64,000 bases of DNA, taken from Pseudomonas sp. Fl4BN1 (lineage in GTDB: Bacteria; Pseudomonadota; Gammaproteobacteria; Pseudomonadales; Pseudomonadaceae). Within the stretch, counting starts at the first letter, position 1. The number at the start of each line of letters is the position of its first letter. Position numbers and translations under genes: made by a program. Positions 20,067-29,606 of the stretch are shown piece after piece. The DNA lies in contig NZ_JAAARM010000004.1 of assembly GCF_009908285.1 (NCBI RefSeq), forward strand, positions 124,001 through 188,000, in the 5' to 3' direction. The notes beneath the pieces are model-generated. The model did no database searches, was not told where the DNA came from, and worked only from the letters and a program-made list of their open reading frames with translations.

Positions 20067-21839
20067 TTAGTAAGTCCGAATCTTAGGTTCAAAAGTCGGA
20101 ACAGTCTTCGGCGAGAAGTTCACGGCACGTTTGGCAACGCGTTTCTCACCCGGGAAGTACAGGGTGTGGCACAGCCAGTTTTCGTCATCGCGGTCTTCGA
20201 AGTCTTCACGGGCGTGAGCACCGCGGGACTCTTTACGCACTTCGGCAGCGATGGCCGTGGCTTCGGCCACTTCCAGCAGGTTCTGCAGCTCAAGTGCTTC
20301 GATACGCGCAGTGTTGAAAGCTTGAGACTTGTCGTTGATCTTGACGTTGGCGATACGCTCACGCAGGTCAGCCAACTGGGCAATACCCTTCTGCATGTAT
20401 TCGCCAGTGCGGAATACACCGAAGTAGTTCTGCATGCAGTTCTGCAGTTCACGACGCAGGGTCGCAACGTCTTCACCGGTGGTGCGCTCGTTGAGCTTGG
20501 CCAGGCGGTTCAGGGCAACTTCTACGTTGGTGTCGCTGGCGTCGCGGTATTCGATACCGTCGGTCAGCGCTTTTTCCAGGTGCAGACCGGCCGCACGACC
20601 GAATACCACCAGGTCCAGCAGCGAGTTGCCGCCCAGACGGTTGGCACCGTGCACCGATACGCAAGCCACTTCACCCACTGCGAACAAGCCAGGGATGATG
20701 GTGTCTTCGCCATCAGTGTTCTGAGTGATCGCCTGACCGTGAATGTTGGTGGCAACGCCGCCCATCATGTAGTGGCAGGTTGGAACAACCGGAACCGGAG
20801 CAACTACCGGGTCAACGTGGGCGAAGGTCTTGGACAGCTCGCAGATACCTGGCAGGCGGCTGTGCAGCACTTCCTCACCCAGGTGGTCGAGCTTGAGCAT
20901 CACGTGGTCGCCATTCGGGCCACAACCGTTGCCGGCGATGATCTCTTTGACCATGGAACGTGCCACAACATCGCGACCCGCCAAGTCTTTGGCGTTCGGA
21001 GCATAACGCTCCATGAAACGCTCGCCGTGCTTGTTGATCAGGTAACCGCCTTCACCGCGGCAGCCTTCAGTCACCAGGACACCAGCGCCGGCGATGCCGG
21101 TCGGGTGGAACTGCCACATCTCGATGTCTTGCACCGGAACGCCAGCACGCAGCGCCATGCCGACACCGTCACCGGTGTTGATCAGGGCGTTGGTGGTGGA
21201 GGCGTAGATACGGCCCGCACCGCCAGTTGCCAGAACGGTAGCCTTGGCGCGGATGTAGGTGGTTTCACCGGTTTCGATGCAGATGGCGATCACGCCGACA
21301 AAGGCGCCGTCTTCGTTCTTCACCAGATCGACCGCGTACCACTCATTAAGGAAGGTGGTGCCGGCTTTCAGGTTGCCCTGGTAAAGGGTGTGCAGCAGTG
21401 CGTGACCGGTACGGTCGGAAGCCGCGCAAGTACGGGCAGCCTGACCGCCCTTGCCGTAGTCCTTGGACTGACCGCCGAAAGGACGCTGGTAGATACGACC
21501 GGTTTCGGTACGGGAGAACGGCAGACCCATGTGGTCCAGTTCGAAGACCGCAGCCGGGCCTTCCTGACACATGTATTCGATAGCGTCCTGGTCACCGATG
21601 TAGTCGGAACCCTTGACGGTATCGTACATATGCCAGCGCCAGTCATCGTTCGGGTCCGCCGAGGCGATCGCACAGGTGATGCCGCCTTGGGCAGACACAG
21701 TGTGCGAACGGGTCGGGAACACCTTGGTGATCACTGCAGTCTTGTGGCCGCCCTGGGCCAGCTGCAGTGCGGCACGCATGCCGGCGCCGCCGCCGCCAAT
21801 GATGATGGCGTCGAAAGAAATGGTTGGAATGTTAGCCAT
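20067..21839 (-). CDS. sdhA: Succinate dehydrogenase flavoprotein subunit
   Basis: SdhA oxidises succinate to fumarate on the cytoplasmic face of complex II. It is 590 residues. The FAD-binding motif '[19 protein letters not shown]' opens the protein, and His46 in '[13 protein letters not shown]' is the covalent flavin attachment residue. '[30 protein letters not shown]' and '[18 protein letters not shown]' form the active site, and 'GWTGGG'-type motifs of fumarate reductases are absent. It lies between sdhD and sdhB in the standard sdhCDAB order. Confidence 0.98.
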   Translation of the reverse strand: MANIPTISFDAIIIGGGGAGMRAALQLAQGGHKTAVITKVFPTRSHTVSAQGGITCAIASADPNDDWRWHMYDTVKGSDYIGDQDAIEYMCQEGPAAVFELDHMGLPFSRTETGRIYQRPFGGQSKDYGKGGQAARTCAASDRTGHALLHTLYQGNLKAGTTFLNEWYAVDLVKNEDGAFVGVIAICIETGETTYIRAKATVLATGGAGRIYASTTNALINTGDGVGMALRAGVPVQDIEMWQFHPTGIAGAGVLVTEGCRGEGGYLINKHGERFMERYAPNAKDLAGRDVVARSMVKEIIAGNGCGPNGDHVMLKLDHLGEEVLHSRLPGICELSKTFAHVDPVVAPVPVVPTCHYMMGGVATNIHGQAITQNTDGEDTIIPGLFAVGEVACVSVHGANRLGGNSLLDLVVFGRAAGLHLEKALTDGIEYRDASDTNVEVALNRLAKLNERTTGEDVATLRRELQNCMQNYFGVFRTGEYMQKGIAQLADLRERIANVKINDKSQAFNTARIEALELQNLLEVAEATAIAAEVRKESRGAHAREDFEDRDDENWLCHTLYFPGEKRVAKRAVNFSPKTVPTFEPKIRTY

Positions 21840-21842
21840 GAA

Positions 21843-22211
21843 TCAGATACCCCAGAGAATCTGCACACCCCAGACGAAGTAAGCGAACATCGCGACGCCG
21901 CATACTGCCTGGAAAAGGAAACGCACTGCTGTCGCCGACTTGCCCAGCGCCATCGGCGTCAGGTAGTCAGTCGAGATGGTCCACATGCCGACCCAGGCGT
22001 GAGCGCCCAGGGCCACCATGGCCAGCAGACTGAAGATACGCATCCAGTTGTTTGCGAACAGGCCATGCCACTGTGCGTAGTCAATGCCCGGATTCGCTAC
22101 GAGGTACCCGATCAGGAAGATGAAATAAGCCGCGAGAACGACCGCAGACACACGCTGTGCCATCCAGTCATAAAGGCCCGAACGCGACAGGTTCGTAACG
22201 CTGGTTACCAT
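21843..22211 (-). CDS. sdhD: Succinate dehydrogenase membrane anchor subunit
   Basis: SdhD is one of two membrane anchors that bind haem b and ubiquinone. It is 122 residues from MVTSVTNLSRSGLYDW, with three membrane helices. Tyr83 in 'STDYLTP' matches the quinone-site Tyr83 of E. coli SdhD, and His71 in 'GAHAWVGMW' is the likely haem ligand. Its start lies 7 bp inside the end of sdhC, and 3 bp separate its stop from sdhA. Confidence 0.96.
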   Translation of the reverse strand: MVTSVTNLSRSGLYDWMAQRVSAVVLAAYFIFLIGYLVANPGIDYAQWHGLFANNWMRIFSLLAMVALGAHAWVGMWTISTDYLTPMALGKSATAVRFLFQAVCGVAMFAYFVWGVQILWGI

Positions 22212-22591
22212 ATCCAAACTCCCGCCAGAACGATAATCACCACGGATACGGCGATAACGATTTTCGAGCCCAGCTTGCCGCCTTCCAGCGTTTCACCGAT
22301 GCCCATGTCCATAATCAGATGGCGCACACCGGCCACCAAGTGATACAGCAAGGCGGACAGGAGGCCCCATGCAACGAATTTGGCCAGCGGACTGGTCAAG
22401 CACGCCTTCACCTCGGCATAACCTTCCTCAGAGCCCAGGGACTTGCTCAATGCGTAAAGCATGATGCCGATGCCCAGGAAGAGGATGATGCCGGAAACAC
22501 GGTGGAGAAACGACGTAACGCCGGTGATGGGGAGTTTGATGGTCCTTAGGTCTAGGTTTACAGGTCGTTGGCTATTCACGGCTTTTTTCAC
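22205..22591 (-). CDS. sdhC: Succinate dehydrogenase cytochrome b556 subunit
   Basis: SdhC is the second anchor of complex II, 128 residues with three membrane helices. Ser27 and Arg31 in 'TSFLHRVSG' and His84 in 'LLYHLVAGVRHL' coincide with the quinone-site and haem-ligand positions of E. coli SdhC. The start is a GTG with AGGGG at good distance. Another GTG four codons later is possible. It is the first gene of the cluster, with a strong sigma70-type promoter about 120 bp upstream. Confidence 0.96.
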   Translation of the reverse strand: MKKAVNSQRPVNLDLRTIKLPITGVTSFLHRVSGIILFLGIGIMLYALSKSLGSEEGYAEVKACLTSPLAKFVAWGLLSALLYHLVAGVRHLIMDMGIGETLEGGKLGSKIVIAVSVVIIVLAGVWIW

Positions 22592-22712
22592 ACTGAAGAG
22601 CCCCTAACAATCAGGGCAAAGTTGTTGGGGAGTGCACTGGTCAGGCAACCACTACCCAGGGAGTGCGACCCCCAGCAAAGCGGGCCCAGAAGCCTACGGA
22701 GGTCGGTGGCCG

Positions 22713-22741
22713 AGTATAGACAGTTAGGCTACTAATGACAA
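22713..22741 (-). promoter_or_regulatory. Sigma70 promoter of the sdhCDAB operon
   Basis: On the minus strand TTGTCA (22741-22736) and TATACT (22718-22713) are 17 bp apart. Transcription would start near 22706, about 115 nt before sdhC. This leaves a long leader that could hold post-transcriptional control. Confidence 0.7.
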
Positions 22742-22855
22742 CGCAAAGACCTTCCCCTAATAGCTCATTGCGTTAGCCTAATAAAAGGCGTAAATGGCAG
22801 TGAATTTCGCGCAAAAAACCCTCCCAAAGCCTTCTGGGACAAGACTTTAGGCAAA

Positions 22856-22883
22856 TTGACATTCGGATTTATCTCACTATAGT
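22856..22883 (+). promoter_or_regulatory. Sigma70 promoter of gltA
   Basis: TTGACA (22856-22861) and TATAGT (22878-22883) with a 16-bp spacer give an almost perfect housekeeping promoter. Transcription would start near 22890, about 50 nt ahead of gltA. Confidence 0.8.
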
Positions 22884-22941
22884 GGTGCGGGCCCTGCGTG
22901 GGGGGTCTGTCTGATGATTTCAAGCATAAATAGGAGGCCAC

Positions 22942-24231
22942 ATGGCTGACAAAAAAGCGCAGTTGATCATCGAGGGCGCAGCCCCCGTCGAGCTGCCCAT
23001 TTTAACCGGCACCGTTGGTCCTGATGTAATCGATGTTCGGGGCCTGACGGCCACGGGCCGCTTCACTTTTGACCCAGGCTTCATGTCGACCGCTTCCTGC
23101 GAGTCGAAGATCACCTACATCGACGGCGACAACGGCATCCTGCTGCACCGCGGCTACCCGATCGAACAGCTGGCTGAAAAGTCGGACTACCTGGAAACCT
23201 GCTACCTGCTGCTCAACGGCGAACTGCCGACCGCAGAACAGAAGGCCCAGTTCGTCAGCACCGTGAAGAACCACACCATGGTTCACGAACAGTTGAAGAG
23301 TTTCTTCAACGGTTTCCGTCGCGACGCCCACCCAATGGCGGTGATGTGCGGCGTAGTCGGCGCACTGTCGGCGTTCTACCACGACTCCCTGGACATCAAT
23401 AACCCGCAGCACCGCGAGATTTCCGCCGTGCGCCTGGTGGCCAAGATGCCAACCCTGGCAGCGATGGTTTACAAGTACTCCATGGGCCAGCCGATGATGT
23501 ACCCGCGCAACGACCTGTCGTACGCGGAAAACTTCCTGCACATGATGTTCAACACCCCGTGCGAGATCAAACCGATCAGCCCGGTACTGGCCAAGGCAAT
23601 GGACCGGATCTTCATCCTCCACGCCGACCACGAACAGAACGCCTCGACTTCCACCGTGCGCCTGGCAGGCTCCTCGGGTGCCAACCCGTTCGCCTGTATC
23701 GCTGCCGGCATTGCGGCACTCTGGGGCCCGGCTCACGGCGGCGCCAACGAAGCCGTGCTGACCATGCTCGACGAAATTGGCGATGTCTCGAACATCGACA
23801 AGTTCATCGCCAAGGCCAAGGACAAGAACGATCCGTTCAAACTCATGGGCTTCGGTCACCGTGTGTACAAGAACCGCGATCCACGCGCCACGGTAATGAA
23901 GCAGACCTGCGACGAAGTTCTGAAAGAGCTGGGCATCAACAACGATCCACAACTCGAACTGGCCATGCGCCTGGAAGAGATCGCCCTGACCGATCCGTAC
24001 TTCATCGAGCGCTCGCTGTACCCGAACGTCGACTTCTACTCGGGGATCATCCTCAAGGCCATCGGCATTCCAACCAGCATGTTCACCGTGATCTTCGCCC
24101 TGGCGCGGACCGTCGGCTGGATCTCCCACTGGAAGGAAATGCTCTCCAGCCCTTACAAGATCGGCCGTCCACGCCAGCTGTACACCGGCTACGAGTCGCG
24201 TGACATCACTAAACTGGAAGACCGCAAATAA
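22942..24231 (+). CDS. gltA: Citrate synthase (type II)
   Basis: This enzyme condenses acetyl-CoA and oxaloacetate, the entry step of the TCA cycle. It is 429 residues, the length of the hexameric, NADH-sensitive Gram-negative type. The catalytic residues correspond to His265 in 'GPAHGGANE', His306 in '[14 protein letters not shown]' and Asp364 in 'NVDFYSG'. A consensus AGGAGG lies 6 nt before the ATG. The gene is divergent from sdh and followed by its own terminator. The divergent control region lets citrate synthase be regulated separately from the rest of the cycle. Confidence 0.98.
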   Translation: MADKKAQLIIEGAAPVELPILTGTVGPDVIDVRGLTATGRFTFDPGFMSTASCESKITYIDGDNGILLHRGYPIEQLAEKSDYLETCYLLLNGELPTAEQKAQFVSTVKNHTMVHEQLKSFFNGFRRDAHPMAVMCGVVGALSAFYHDSLDINNPQHREISAVRLVAKMPTLAAMVYKYSMGQPMMYPRNDLSYAENFLHMMFNTPCEIKPISPVLAKAMDRIFILHADHEQNASTSTVRLAGSSGANPFACIAAGIAALWGPAHGGANEAVLTMLDEIGDVSNIDKFIAKAKDKNDPFKLMGFGHRVYKNRDPRATVMKQTCDEVLKELGINNDPQLELAMRLEEIALTDPYFIERSLYPNVDFYSGIILKAIGIPTSMFTVIFALARTVGWISHWKEMLSSPYKIGRPRQLYTGYESRDITKLEDRK

Positions 24232-24265
24232 GACCTGTCTTGCGATCAAGTCTTAGCTGCAGCGG

Positions 24266-24290
24266 ATACGGCCTCTCTTAGAGGTCGTAT
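24266..24290 (+). terminator. Rho-independent terminator of gltA
   Basis: ATACGGCCTCT pairs with AGAGGTCGTAT across a three-base loop, one G-T pair inside, followed by TTGTTTT. It starts 35 bp past the gltA stop. Confidence 0.85.
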
Positions 24291-24584
24291 TTGTTTTCGC
24301 CCTCCCCTGACACGGCACTCACAGCCCTCTGTAGCCGCGAAGGCTGCGGATAGTGACAACCTGCCCCCCTCCCCCCAGCAGGTGCTCAGCCGCCGTATTT
24401 GCAGCGCCTTCCCGCATCCGCGGCCATAAGCGCCCGATCGCACTTCACGCCAACCACCGACCATCAGCCCCGCTATCGCTACGCCGCGCTGCCGCTCAGC
24501 CTGCTCGAGCAGTGACAAGAGCTACGCACCAGCACAACACCATTCAGCACTACAGATACCTCCACTTAATCCGCCCCCATAAAA

Positions 24585-24614
24585 AAGTGCCCCGATCTCG
24601 CGATCAGGGCACTT
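24585..24614 (-). terminator. Rho-independent terminator of actP
   Basis: AAGTGCCC with CGATC pairs with GATC and GGGCACTT. On the minus strand the stem is followed by TTTTTTATGG, 46 bp past the actP stop. Confidence 0.85.
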
Positions 24615-24659
24615 AGCTACTACTCGGCTTATTAATAGAAGCCGATGCACATCACTCTT

Positions 24660-26318
24660 TTAGTGCGATACCGCCCCACTTGCACCCAGGCCGGTCTGCG
24701 AACGTACGAACTGCGGGAAGAACAGCGCCCGTTCGTTGGCCGCCGAGGTCGACTTGTCAGTGATGGAGAAGAACCAGATACCGATGAAGGCAATCATCAT
24801 CGAGAACAGCGCTGGGTACTCGTACGGGAAGATCGCCTTCTCGTGATGCAGGATCTGCACCCAGATGGTCGGCCCGAGGACCATCAGGCCAACGGCACTG
24901 ACCAGGCCCATCCAGCCGCCGATCATCGCGCCACGGGTCGTGAGCTTCTTCCAGTACATGGAAAGCAGCAGTACCGGGAAGTTGCAGCTGGCAGCGATGG
25001 AGAACGCCAGACCCACCATGAACGCAATGTTCTGGCTCTCGAAGAGAATGCCCAGGCCGATCGCCAGCACGCCCAAGGCCACGGTGGTGATCTTGGAAAC
25101 GCGGATCTCGTCCTTCTCGTTGGCCTTGCCCTTCTTGATCACGCTGGCATACAGGTCGTGGGACACCGCCGAGGCGCCGGCCAGGGTCAGGCCCGCCACG
25201 ACTGCCAGGATGGTGGCGAAGGCCACTGCCGAGATGAAGCCGAGGAACACGCTGCCGCCCACCGCATTGGCCAGGTGCACCGCCGCCATGTTGTTACCGC
25301 CCAGCAAGGCGCCTGCGGCATCCTTGAAGTCCGGGTTGGTGCTCACCAGCAGGATCGCGCCAAAGCCGATGATGAAGGTCAGGATGTAGAAGTAGCCGAT
25401 GAAGCCTGTGGCGTAGAGCACGCTCTTGCGGGCTTCCTTGGCGTCGCTCACGGTGAAGAAGCGCATCAGGATATGAGGCAAGCCAGCAGTACCGAACATC
25501 AGCGCAAGCCCCAGCGAGAACGCCGAGATTGGATCCTTCACCAGACCGCCAGGACTCATGATCGCCTCACCTTTGGGGTGGACCTTGATCGCCTCGGAGA
25601 ACAGCGTGTTGAAGTCAAAGTTGACGTGTTTCATCACCATCAGCGCCATGAAGGACGCACCGGAGAGCAGCAGCACCGCCTTGATGATCTGTACCCAGGT
25701 AGTGGCCAGCATGCCGCCGAACAGCACATACAGGCACATCAGGATACCTACCAGGATCACCGCCACGTGGTAGTCGAGACCGAACAGCAGCTGGATCAGC
25801 TTGCCGGCACCGACCATCTGCGCGATCAGGTAGAACGCCACCACCACCAGCGAACCACAGGCCGACAGGGTACGGATCTGGGTCTGCCCGAGGCGGTAGG
25901 ACGCCACGTCGGCAAAGGTGTACTTGCCCAGGTTACGCAGGCGCTCGGCGATCAGGAACAGAATGATCGGCCAGCCCACCAGGAAGCCGATGGAATAGAT
26001 CAGGCCGTCATAACCGGACGTGAACACCAGGGCGGAAATCCCCAGGAAGGACGCCGCCGACATGTAGTCACCGGCAATCGCCAGACCGTTCTGGAAACCG
26101 GTGATCTTGCCACCCGCCGCATAGTAGTCAGCGGCCGACTTGTTGCGCTTGGAGGCCCAGTAGGTGATGCACAGGGTGGCACCGACAAAGACCACGAACA
26201 TCAGGATCGCCGATACGTTGAGGGGTTGCTTGTGGACTTCACCCGTCAAAGCGTCTGCGGCCCAGAGGGCAGGAGCGAAAGCGGCAAGTCCGAGTGCTGC
26301 GAATAGACGTCGGATCAT
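24660..26318 (-). CDS. actP: Cation/acetate symporter ActP
   Basis: ActP is a sodium:solute symporter (SSS family) that imports acetate and similar short acids. It is 552 residues with about thirteen membrane helices, preceded by a signal-like N-terminal segment ending in 'APALWA'. The family signatures '[29 protein letters not shown]' and '[24 protein letters not shown]' are clear. The ATG overlaps the stop of the DUF485 gene by 4 bp, the standard yjcH-actP arrangement. In other bacteria it is controlled with acetyl-CoA synthetase, but acs is not in this window. Confidence 0.95.
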   Translation of the reverse strand: MIRRLFAALGLAAFAPALWAADALTGEVHKQPLNVSAILMFVVFVGATLCITYWASKRNKSAADYYAAGGKITGFQNGLAIAGDYMSAASFLGISALVFTSGYDGLIYSIGFLVGWPIILFLIAERLRNLGKYTFADVASYRLGQTQIRTLSACGSLVVVAFYLIAQMVGAGKLIQLLFGLDYHVAVILVGILMCLYVLFGGMLATTWVQIIKAVLLLSGASFMALMVMKHVNFDFNTLFSEAIKVHPKGEAIMSPGGLVKDPISAFSLGLALMFGTAGLPHILMRFFTVSDAKEARKSVLYATGFIGYFYILTFIIGFGAILLVSTNPDFKDAAGALLGGNNMAAVHLANAVGGSVFLGFISAVAFATILAVVAGLTLAGASAVSHDLYASVIKKGKANEKDEIRVSKITTVALGVLAIGLGILFESQNIAFMVGLAFSIAASCNFPVLLLSMYWKKLTTRGAMIGGWMGLVSAVGLMVLGPTIWVQILHHEKAIFPYEYPALFSMMIAFIGIWFFSITDKSTSAANERALFFPQFVRSQTGLGASGAVSH

Positions 26319-26626
26319 TGCTGAGCCTCCTTCAGAATCGCGTTGTTCAGGTCATCGAACTCACCGTTGGCGCGGCGCACATAGATAGCCGTCAGGACGA
26401 AGGCCGAGAGAATCAAGCCAACACCGATGGGAATGCCCCAGGTGATGGATGAGGTTGGACTGATTTTGGCCCCCAGGATCTGGGGCCCATAGGCGATCAA
26501 CAGGATGAAAGCCGAGTAAAGCCCAAGCATGATCGCCGAGAGAATCCAGGCGAACCGCTCTCGCTTGCTGACCAGCTCCTTGAAGCGCGGGCTGTTTTGA
26601 ATCGAGAGGTAAATGCTGTCGTTCAT
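26315..26626 (-). CDS. DUF485 domain-containing membrane protein (YjcH-like)
   Basis: This 103-residue inner-membrane protein has two hydrophobic helices (about 26-49 and 60-85) and ends in a charged tail, '[20 protein letters not shown]'. It belongs to DUF485, the small partner encoded just ahead of ActP-type symporters in many bacteria. Its function is unknown; a role in assembly or control of ActP is inferred from the fixed gene order and the 4-bp overlap. A perfect TTAGGT-AGA-ACCTAA palindrome lies 26 bp upstream of its start. Confidence 0.9.
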   Translation of the reverse strand: MNDSIYLSIQNSPRFKELVSKRERFAWILSAIMLGLYSAFILLIAYGPQILGAKISPTSSITWGIPIGVGLILSAFVLTAIYVRRANGEFDDLNNAILKEAQQ

Positions 26627-26651
26627 TGTTTTTATCCTCGCAGCACAGATT

Positions 26652-26666
26652 TTAGGTAGAACCTAA
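26652..26666. promoter_or_regulatory. Palindrome in the promoter region of the yjcH-actP operon
   Basis: TTAGGT and ACCTAA flank AGA in perfect symmetry, 26 bp upstream of the DUF485 start. This position suits a repressor site or an activator site close to the promoter. The binding protein is unknown. Confidence 0.5.
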
Positions 26667-26757
26667 TCCACTCTATGCGGCTGCAGAACAGGTTCCAGAC
26701 GACCTTAGTATTAGAACGACATTAGCGGCCGCGCCAACTTTCCTCCTCGAAAAGACA

Positions 26758-26788
26758 AGGCCATCCACGGACTTTCCGTGGATGGCCT
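26758..26788 (-). terminator. Rho-independent terminator after the betaine-binding protein gene
   Basis: A perfect 13-bp stem (AGGCCATCCACGG and its complement) closes on a 5-nt ACTTT loop, 29 bp past the stop codon. On the minus strand it is followed by TGTCTTTTC. Confidence 0.85.
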
Positions 26789-26816
26789 CAAGACCCTTGT
26801 TCTAGACGCTTTTCGA

Positions 26817-27668
26817 CTACTTGGCAGTCCACTCGGCAACGCGTTCCGGGTGCTTGCTGACCCAGTCCTTGGCCGCCACATCGGGTTTTGCGCCGTCTTG
26901 AATGGCCAGCATGACTTCGCCGATTTCGTCCTTCGACGCCCACTGGAATTTCTTCAGGAACGCCGCCACTTCCGGAGCCTTCTTCTCCAGGCCCTTGCTG
27001 CCGATGCTGTTGACGGTTTCAGCAGCGCCATACACGCCTTTTGGATCATCGAGGAAACGCAGCTTCCACTTGGCGAACATCCAGTGCGGCACCCAGCCGG
27101 TCACGGCGATGGAATCCTGCTTCTCTTCGGCACGAGTCAACTCGGCGATCATCGCCGCCCCGGAACTGGCCTGCAGCTTGTAGTCCAGGCCGTAGTCCTT
27201 GATCGCCTGGTCGGTCTTGAGCATCACCCCTGAACCGGCGTCGATGCCAACGATCTTGTTCTTGAACGTGGTGTCGATCTTCAGATCCTCAATGGACTTG
27301 GCCTTGACGTACTCCGGCACGATCAGGCCGATCTTGGCATCCTTGAAGTTTGGGCCGTAGTCGACCACCTTGTCCTTGTTCTTGGCCCAGTACTCGCCGT
27401 GGGTCACCGGCAGCCACGCCGAGAGCATGGCATCGAGCTTGCCGGTGGCCACGCCCTGCCACATGATCCCGGTCGCCACCGCCTGCAGCTTGACGTCATA
27501 ACCGAGCTTCTGCTTGATCACCTCCGCCGCCACATGAGTCGTCGCCACACTGTCGGACCAGCCATCGACGTAGCCGATGCTCAGGGTCTTGCTATCGGCA
27601 CTGGCCAGAGTGGAGCTGATGGCAAGTACCAGTGCGGCACCTGCGCCTAAGAGTCGTCGCATCTTCAT
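26817..27668 (-). CDS. Glycine betaine-type substrate-binding protein (BetX/OpuAC-like)
   Basis: This is a 283-residue periplasmic binding protein of the OpuAC/ProX family, which captures glycine betaine, choline or carnitine for an ABC importer. The signal peptide ends at about Ala24 (STLASA). 'SIGYVDGWSDSVATTHV', 'IMWQGVATGKLDAMLSAWLP' and 'VTGWVPHWMFAKWKL' supply the tryptophans expected for a quaternary-amine cage. GGGGAAG precedes the start. No permease or ATPase lies beside it. In P. aeruginosa, as I recall, an orphan betaine binder (BetX) sits next to actP and shares a core transporter encoded elsewhere, and this gene is its likely counterpart. Confidence 0.85.
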   Translation of the reverse strand: MKMRRLLGAGAALVLAISSTLASADSKTLSIGYVDGWSDSVATTHVAAEVIKQKLGYDVKLQAVATGIMWQGVATGKLDAMLSAWLPVTHGEYWAKNKDKVVDYGPNFKDAKIGLIVPEYVKAKSIEDLKIDTTFKNKIVGIDAGSGVMLKTDQAIKDYGLDYKLQASSGAAMIAELTRAEEKQDSIAVTGWVPHWMFAKWKLRFLDDPKGVYGAAETVNSIGSKGLEKKAPEVAAFLKKFQWASKDEIGEVMLAIQDGAKPDVAAKDWVSKHPERVAEWTAK

Positions 27669-27998
27669 CGTTACTTCCCCGAAAAGTGCAGTGCCGGGCG
27701 AGTGCCGGGCACGTCAACGTATGGTTATGGTGCGCTGCGCCTCCATCACGCCTCACCGCGAACGCGTTCGATCATCAGCGGAGTGCTGATGCCCTGATCA
27801 TCAACCCGCCACTGTCCGCGACCTGCTCTGTCTGCGACCTCAAGGCAACAAGCAACGACATCAGATAGCCAGCAACCAGCCGCCTCCACAGCCCGGACAG
27901 CGGGCCCGCCCGAACTTTGCATGTCAAAATCATGCAGGCCACCAAGCCGCGAACAAATGCAGGTAAGATGCCCGGCTTTGTTCCACGACGGCCTGACC
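27669..27998. other. Divergent intergenic region of the betaine-binding and GH17 genes
   Basis: No gene was recognised in these 330 bases. An 11-bp unit containing AGTGCCGGGC occurs twice in tandem (27690-27710), in the leader of the betaine-binding gene. No clear promoter stood out. Confidence 0.5.
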
Positions 27999-29552
27999 AT
28001 GCCCGCCACTGCACGCTTCCCCGCCCTTGCTTATCTATCGTCCTGTCTGCTTGGCCTGCTGGCCCTCTGCGGTTACTGGTACGGCCTCGGCCAGCCGGTG
28101 CATCTACCGGACGTCGCCAGCGCCAGCCACAAACTGCAGTGCGCCTCCTACACCCCGTTCGACAAGGACCAGTCGCCCTTCGACCAACCGTTCAAGTTGC
28201 GCCCCGAGCGCATGGACGCCGACCTGGCACTGCTGGCCACCCGCTTCGAGTGCATCCGCACCTACTCCATGACCGGCCTTGAGGCCCTGCCCGAGCTAGC
28301 CCGCAAGCACGGTCTGAAGCTGATGATCGGCGCCTGGGTCAACAGCAACCCGGTGGACACCGAGAAAGAAGTGGACCTGCTGATCGCCTCGGCCAACGCC
28401 AACCCGGATGTGGTCAGCGCGGTGATCGTCGGCAACGAAGCCCTGTTGCGCAAGGAAGTCACCGGCCCGCAGCTGGCGCGATTGATCCTCAAGGTCAAGG
28501 CCGGGGTCAAACAGCCAGTAACCTATGCCGACGTCTGGGAGTTCTGGCTCAAGCACCCGGAAATCGCCCCGGCGGTGGACTTCCTCACCATCCACCTGCT
28601 GCCGTACTGGGAAGATGATCCGTCGAACATCGACGCCGCCCTCAACCACGTGGCCGAGGTGCGCCAGGTGTTTGGCAACCGCTTCGCGCCCAAAGACGTA
28701 ATGATCGGTGAAACCGGCTGGCCCAGCGAAGGCCGCCAGCGAGAAACCGCACTGCCGAGCCGGGTCAACGAGGCCAAGTTCATTCGCGGTTTCGTTGCGC
28801 TGGCAGAACACAATGGCTGGCATTACAACCTGATCGAAGCCTTCGACCAGCCATGGAAACGCGCCAGCGAAGGTGCGGTGGGCGGGTACTGGGGGCTGTT
28901 CGACGCAGATCGCCAGGACAAGGGTATTCTTGCCGGCCCCGTGTCCAACCTACCTTATTGGCCGCTATGGCTAGGGGTAGGCGCCGTGATCTTCTTCGGC
29001 ACCTTGATCCTCGGCGGCCGGGTTCGCAGTCGACGTGCGGCGCTGCTCTTGCCGCTGCTGGGGGCATTGGCCGCCAGCACGATCGGTACCTGGGGGGAGC
29101 TGGCCCGCGTCACCAGCCGCTTCACCGGCGAATGGTGCTGGGCCGCGCTGCTGCTCGGCCTGAACCTGCTGGTCCTGGCCCATGCCGCGCTGACCTTGAG
29201 TGCTCGCGAAGGCTGGCGCCTGCGAGCCTTCAATGCTCTGGAGAAGCGTGCAGGCTGGTTGCTGGCGACAACAGGGTTCGCCGCGGCAGTAATGATGCTG
29301 GAGTTGGTGTTCGACCCACGCTATCGCAGCTTCCCCAGCGCCGCCCTGCTGCTGCCGGCGGTGGTCTACCTGTGCCGCCCGGTGCGGGTGCCGCGCCGCG
29401 AGATTGCCCTGCTGACCTTTATCGTCGGCGCCGGTATCGCTCCCCAGCTGTACCAGGAAGGCCTGGCCAACCAGCAGGCCTGGGGCTGGGCCCTGGTCAG
29501 CCTGTTGATGGTGGCGGCAATGTGGCGCAGCCTGCGGGCGCGTATCGCCTGA
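27999..29552 (+). CDS. Membrane-anchored GH17 beta-1,3-glucan hydrolase/transglycosylase
   Basis: The protein is 517 residues. An N-terminal membrane helix (about 10-30) is followed by a periplasmic GH17 domain (about 45-320). The acid/base is Glu147 in 'VIVGNEALLRKEV' and the nucleophile Glu238 in 'MIGETGWPSEGR'. The C-terminal third has about six hydrophobic segments. Proteobacterial GH17 proteins of this type are known to remodel beta-1,3-glucans, often as transglycosylases making branches or rings. The start chosen (MPATARFPAL) precedes the first helix; the frame also runs up to 27921. No glycosyltransferase partner lies beside it. Confidence 0.85.
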   Translation: MPATARFPALAYLSSCLLGLLALCGYWYGLGQPVHLPDVASASHKLQCASYTPFDKDQSPFDQPFKLRPERMDADLALLATRFECIRTYSMTGLEALPELARKHGLKLMIGAWVNSNPVDTEKEVDLLIASANANPDVVSAVIVGNEALLRKEVTGPQLARLILKVKAGVKQPVTYADVWEFWLKHPEIAPAVDFLTIHLLPYWEDDPSNIDAALNHVAEVRQVFGNRFAPKDVMIGETGWPSEGRQRETALPSRVNEAKFIRGFVALAEHNGWHYNLIEAFDQPWKRASEGAVGGYWGLFDADRQDKGILAGPVSNLPYWPLWLGVGAVIFFGTLILGGRVRSRRAALLLPLLGALAASTIGTWGELARVTSRFTGEWCWAALLLGLNLLVLAHAALTLSAREGWRLRAFNALEKRAGWLLATTGFAAAVMMLELVFDPRYRSFPSAALLLPAVVYLCRPVRVPRREIALLTFIVGAGIAPQLYQEGLANQQAWGWALVSLLMVAAMWRSLRARIA

Positions 29553-29563
29553 TCCATCGCAAC

Positions 29564-29594
29564 CTGTAGCCGACTGCCACGGCAGTCGCTACAG
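29564..29594. terminator. Hairpin between converging genes
   Basis: CTGTAGC and GACTGCC pair with GGCAGTC and GCTACAG, with one unpaired base and a 2-nt tip, giving 14 pairs. It lies between the GH17 stop and the end of the opposite gene and probably serves both. The sequence belongs to the dispersed 'CTGTAGCCG' repeat class also seen at 24331 and 40792. Confidence 0.6.
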
Positions 29595-29606
29595 CGAGCC
29601 CAGTCC

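Larger units (their letters stand above)
22592..22941. other. Divergent control region of sdhC and gltA
   Basis: These 350 noncoding bases carry one near-consensus promoter for each side, listed separately, and are AT-rich in the middle (about 22735-22880). No gene or further strong repeat was seen. Confidence 0.8.
24232..24659. other. Intergenic region between converging gltA and actP
   Basis: These 428 bases hold the gltA terminator at the left end and the actP terminator at the right end. Between them a copy of the 'TGTAGCCGCGAAGGCTGCGG' repeat (24331-24351) and a pyrimidine-rich stretch (24361-24377) were seen. No open frame there resembles a gene. Confidence 0.65.

Noticed and set aside
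24361..24377. G-rich minus-strand stretch as a G-quadruplex
   Set aside because: Only two runs of six G's separated by one base are present; four separate runs with usable loops are lacking.
24645..26306. 553-residue plus-strand frame opposite actP
   Set aside because: Its His/Gln/Arg/Asp-rich composition is typical of an antisense frame to a membrane protein gene.
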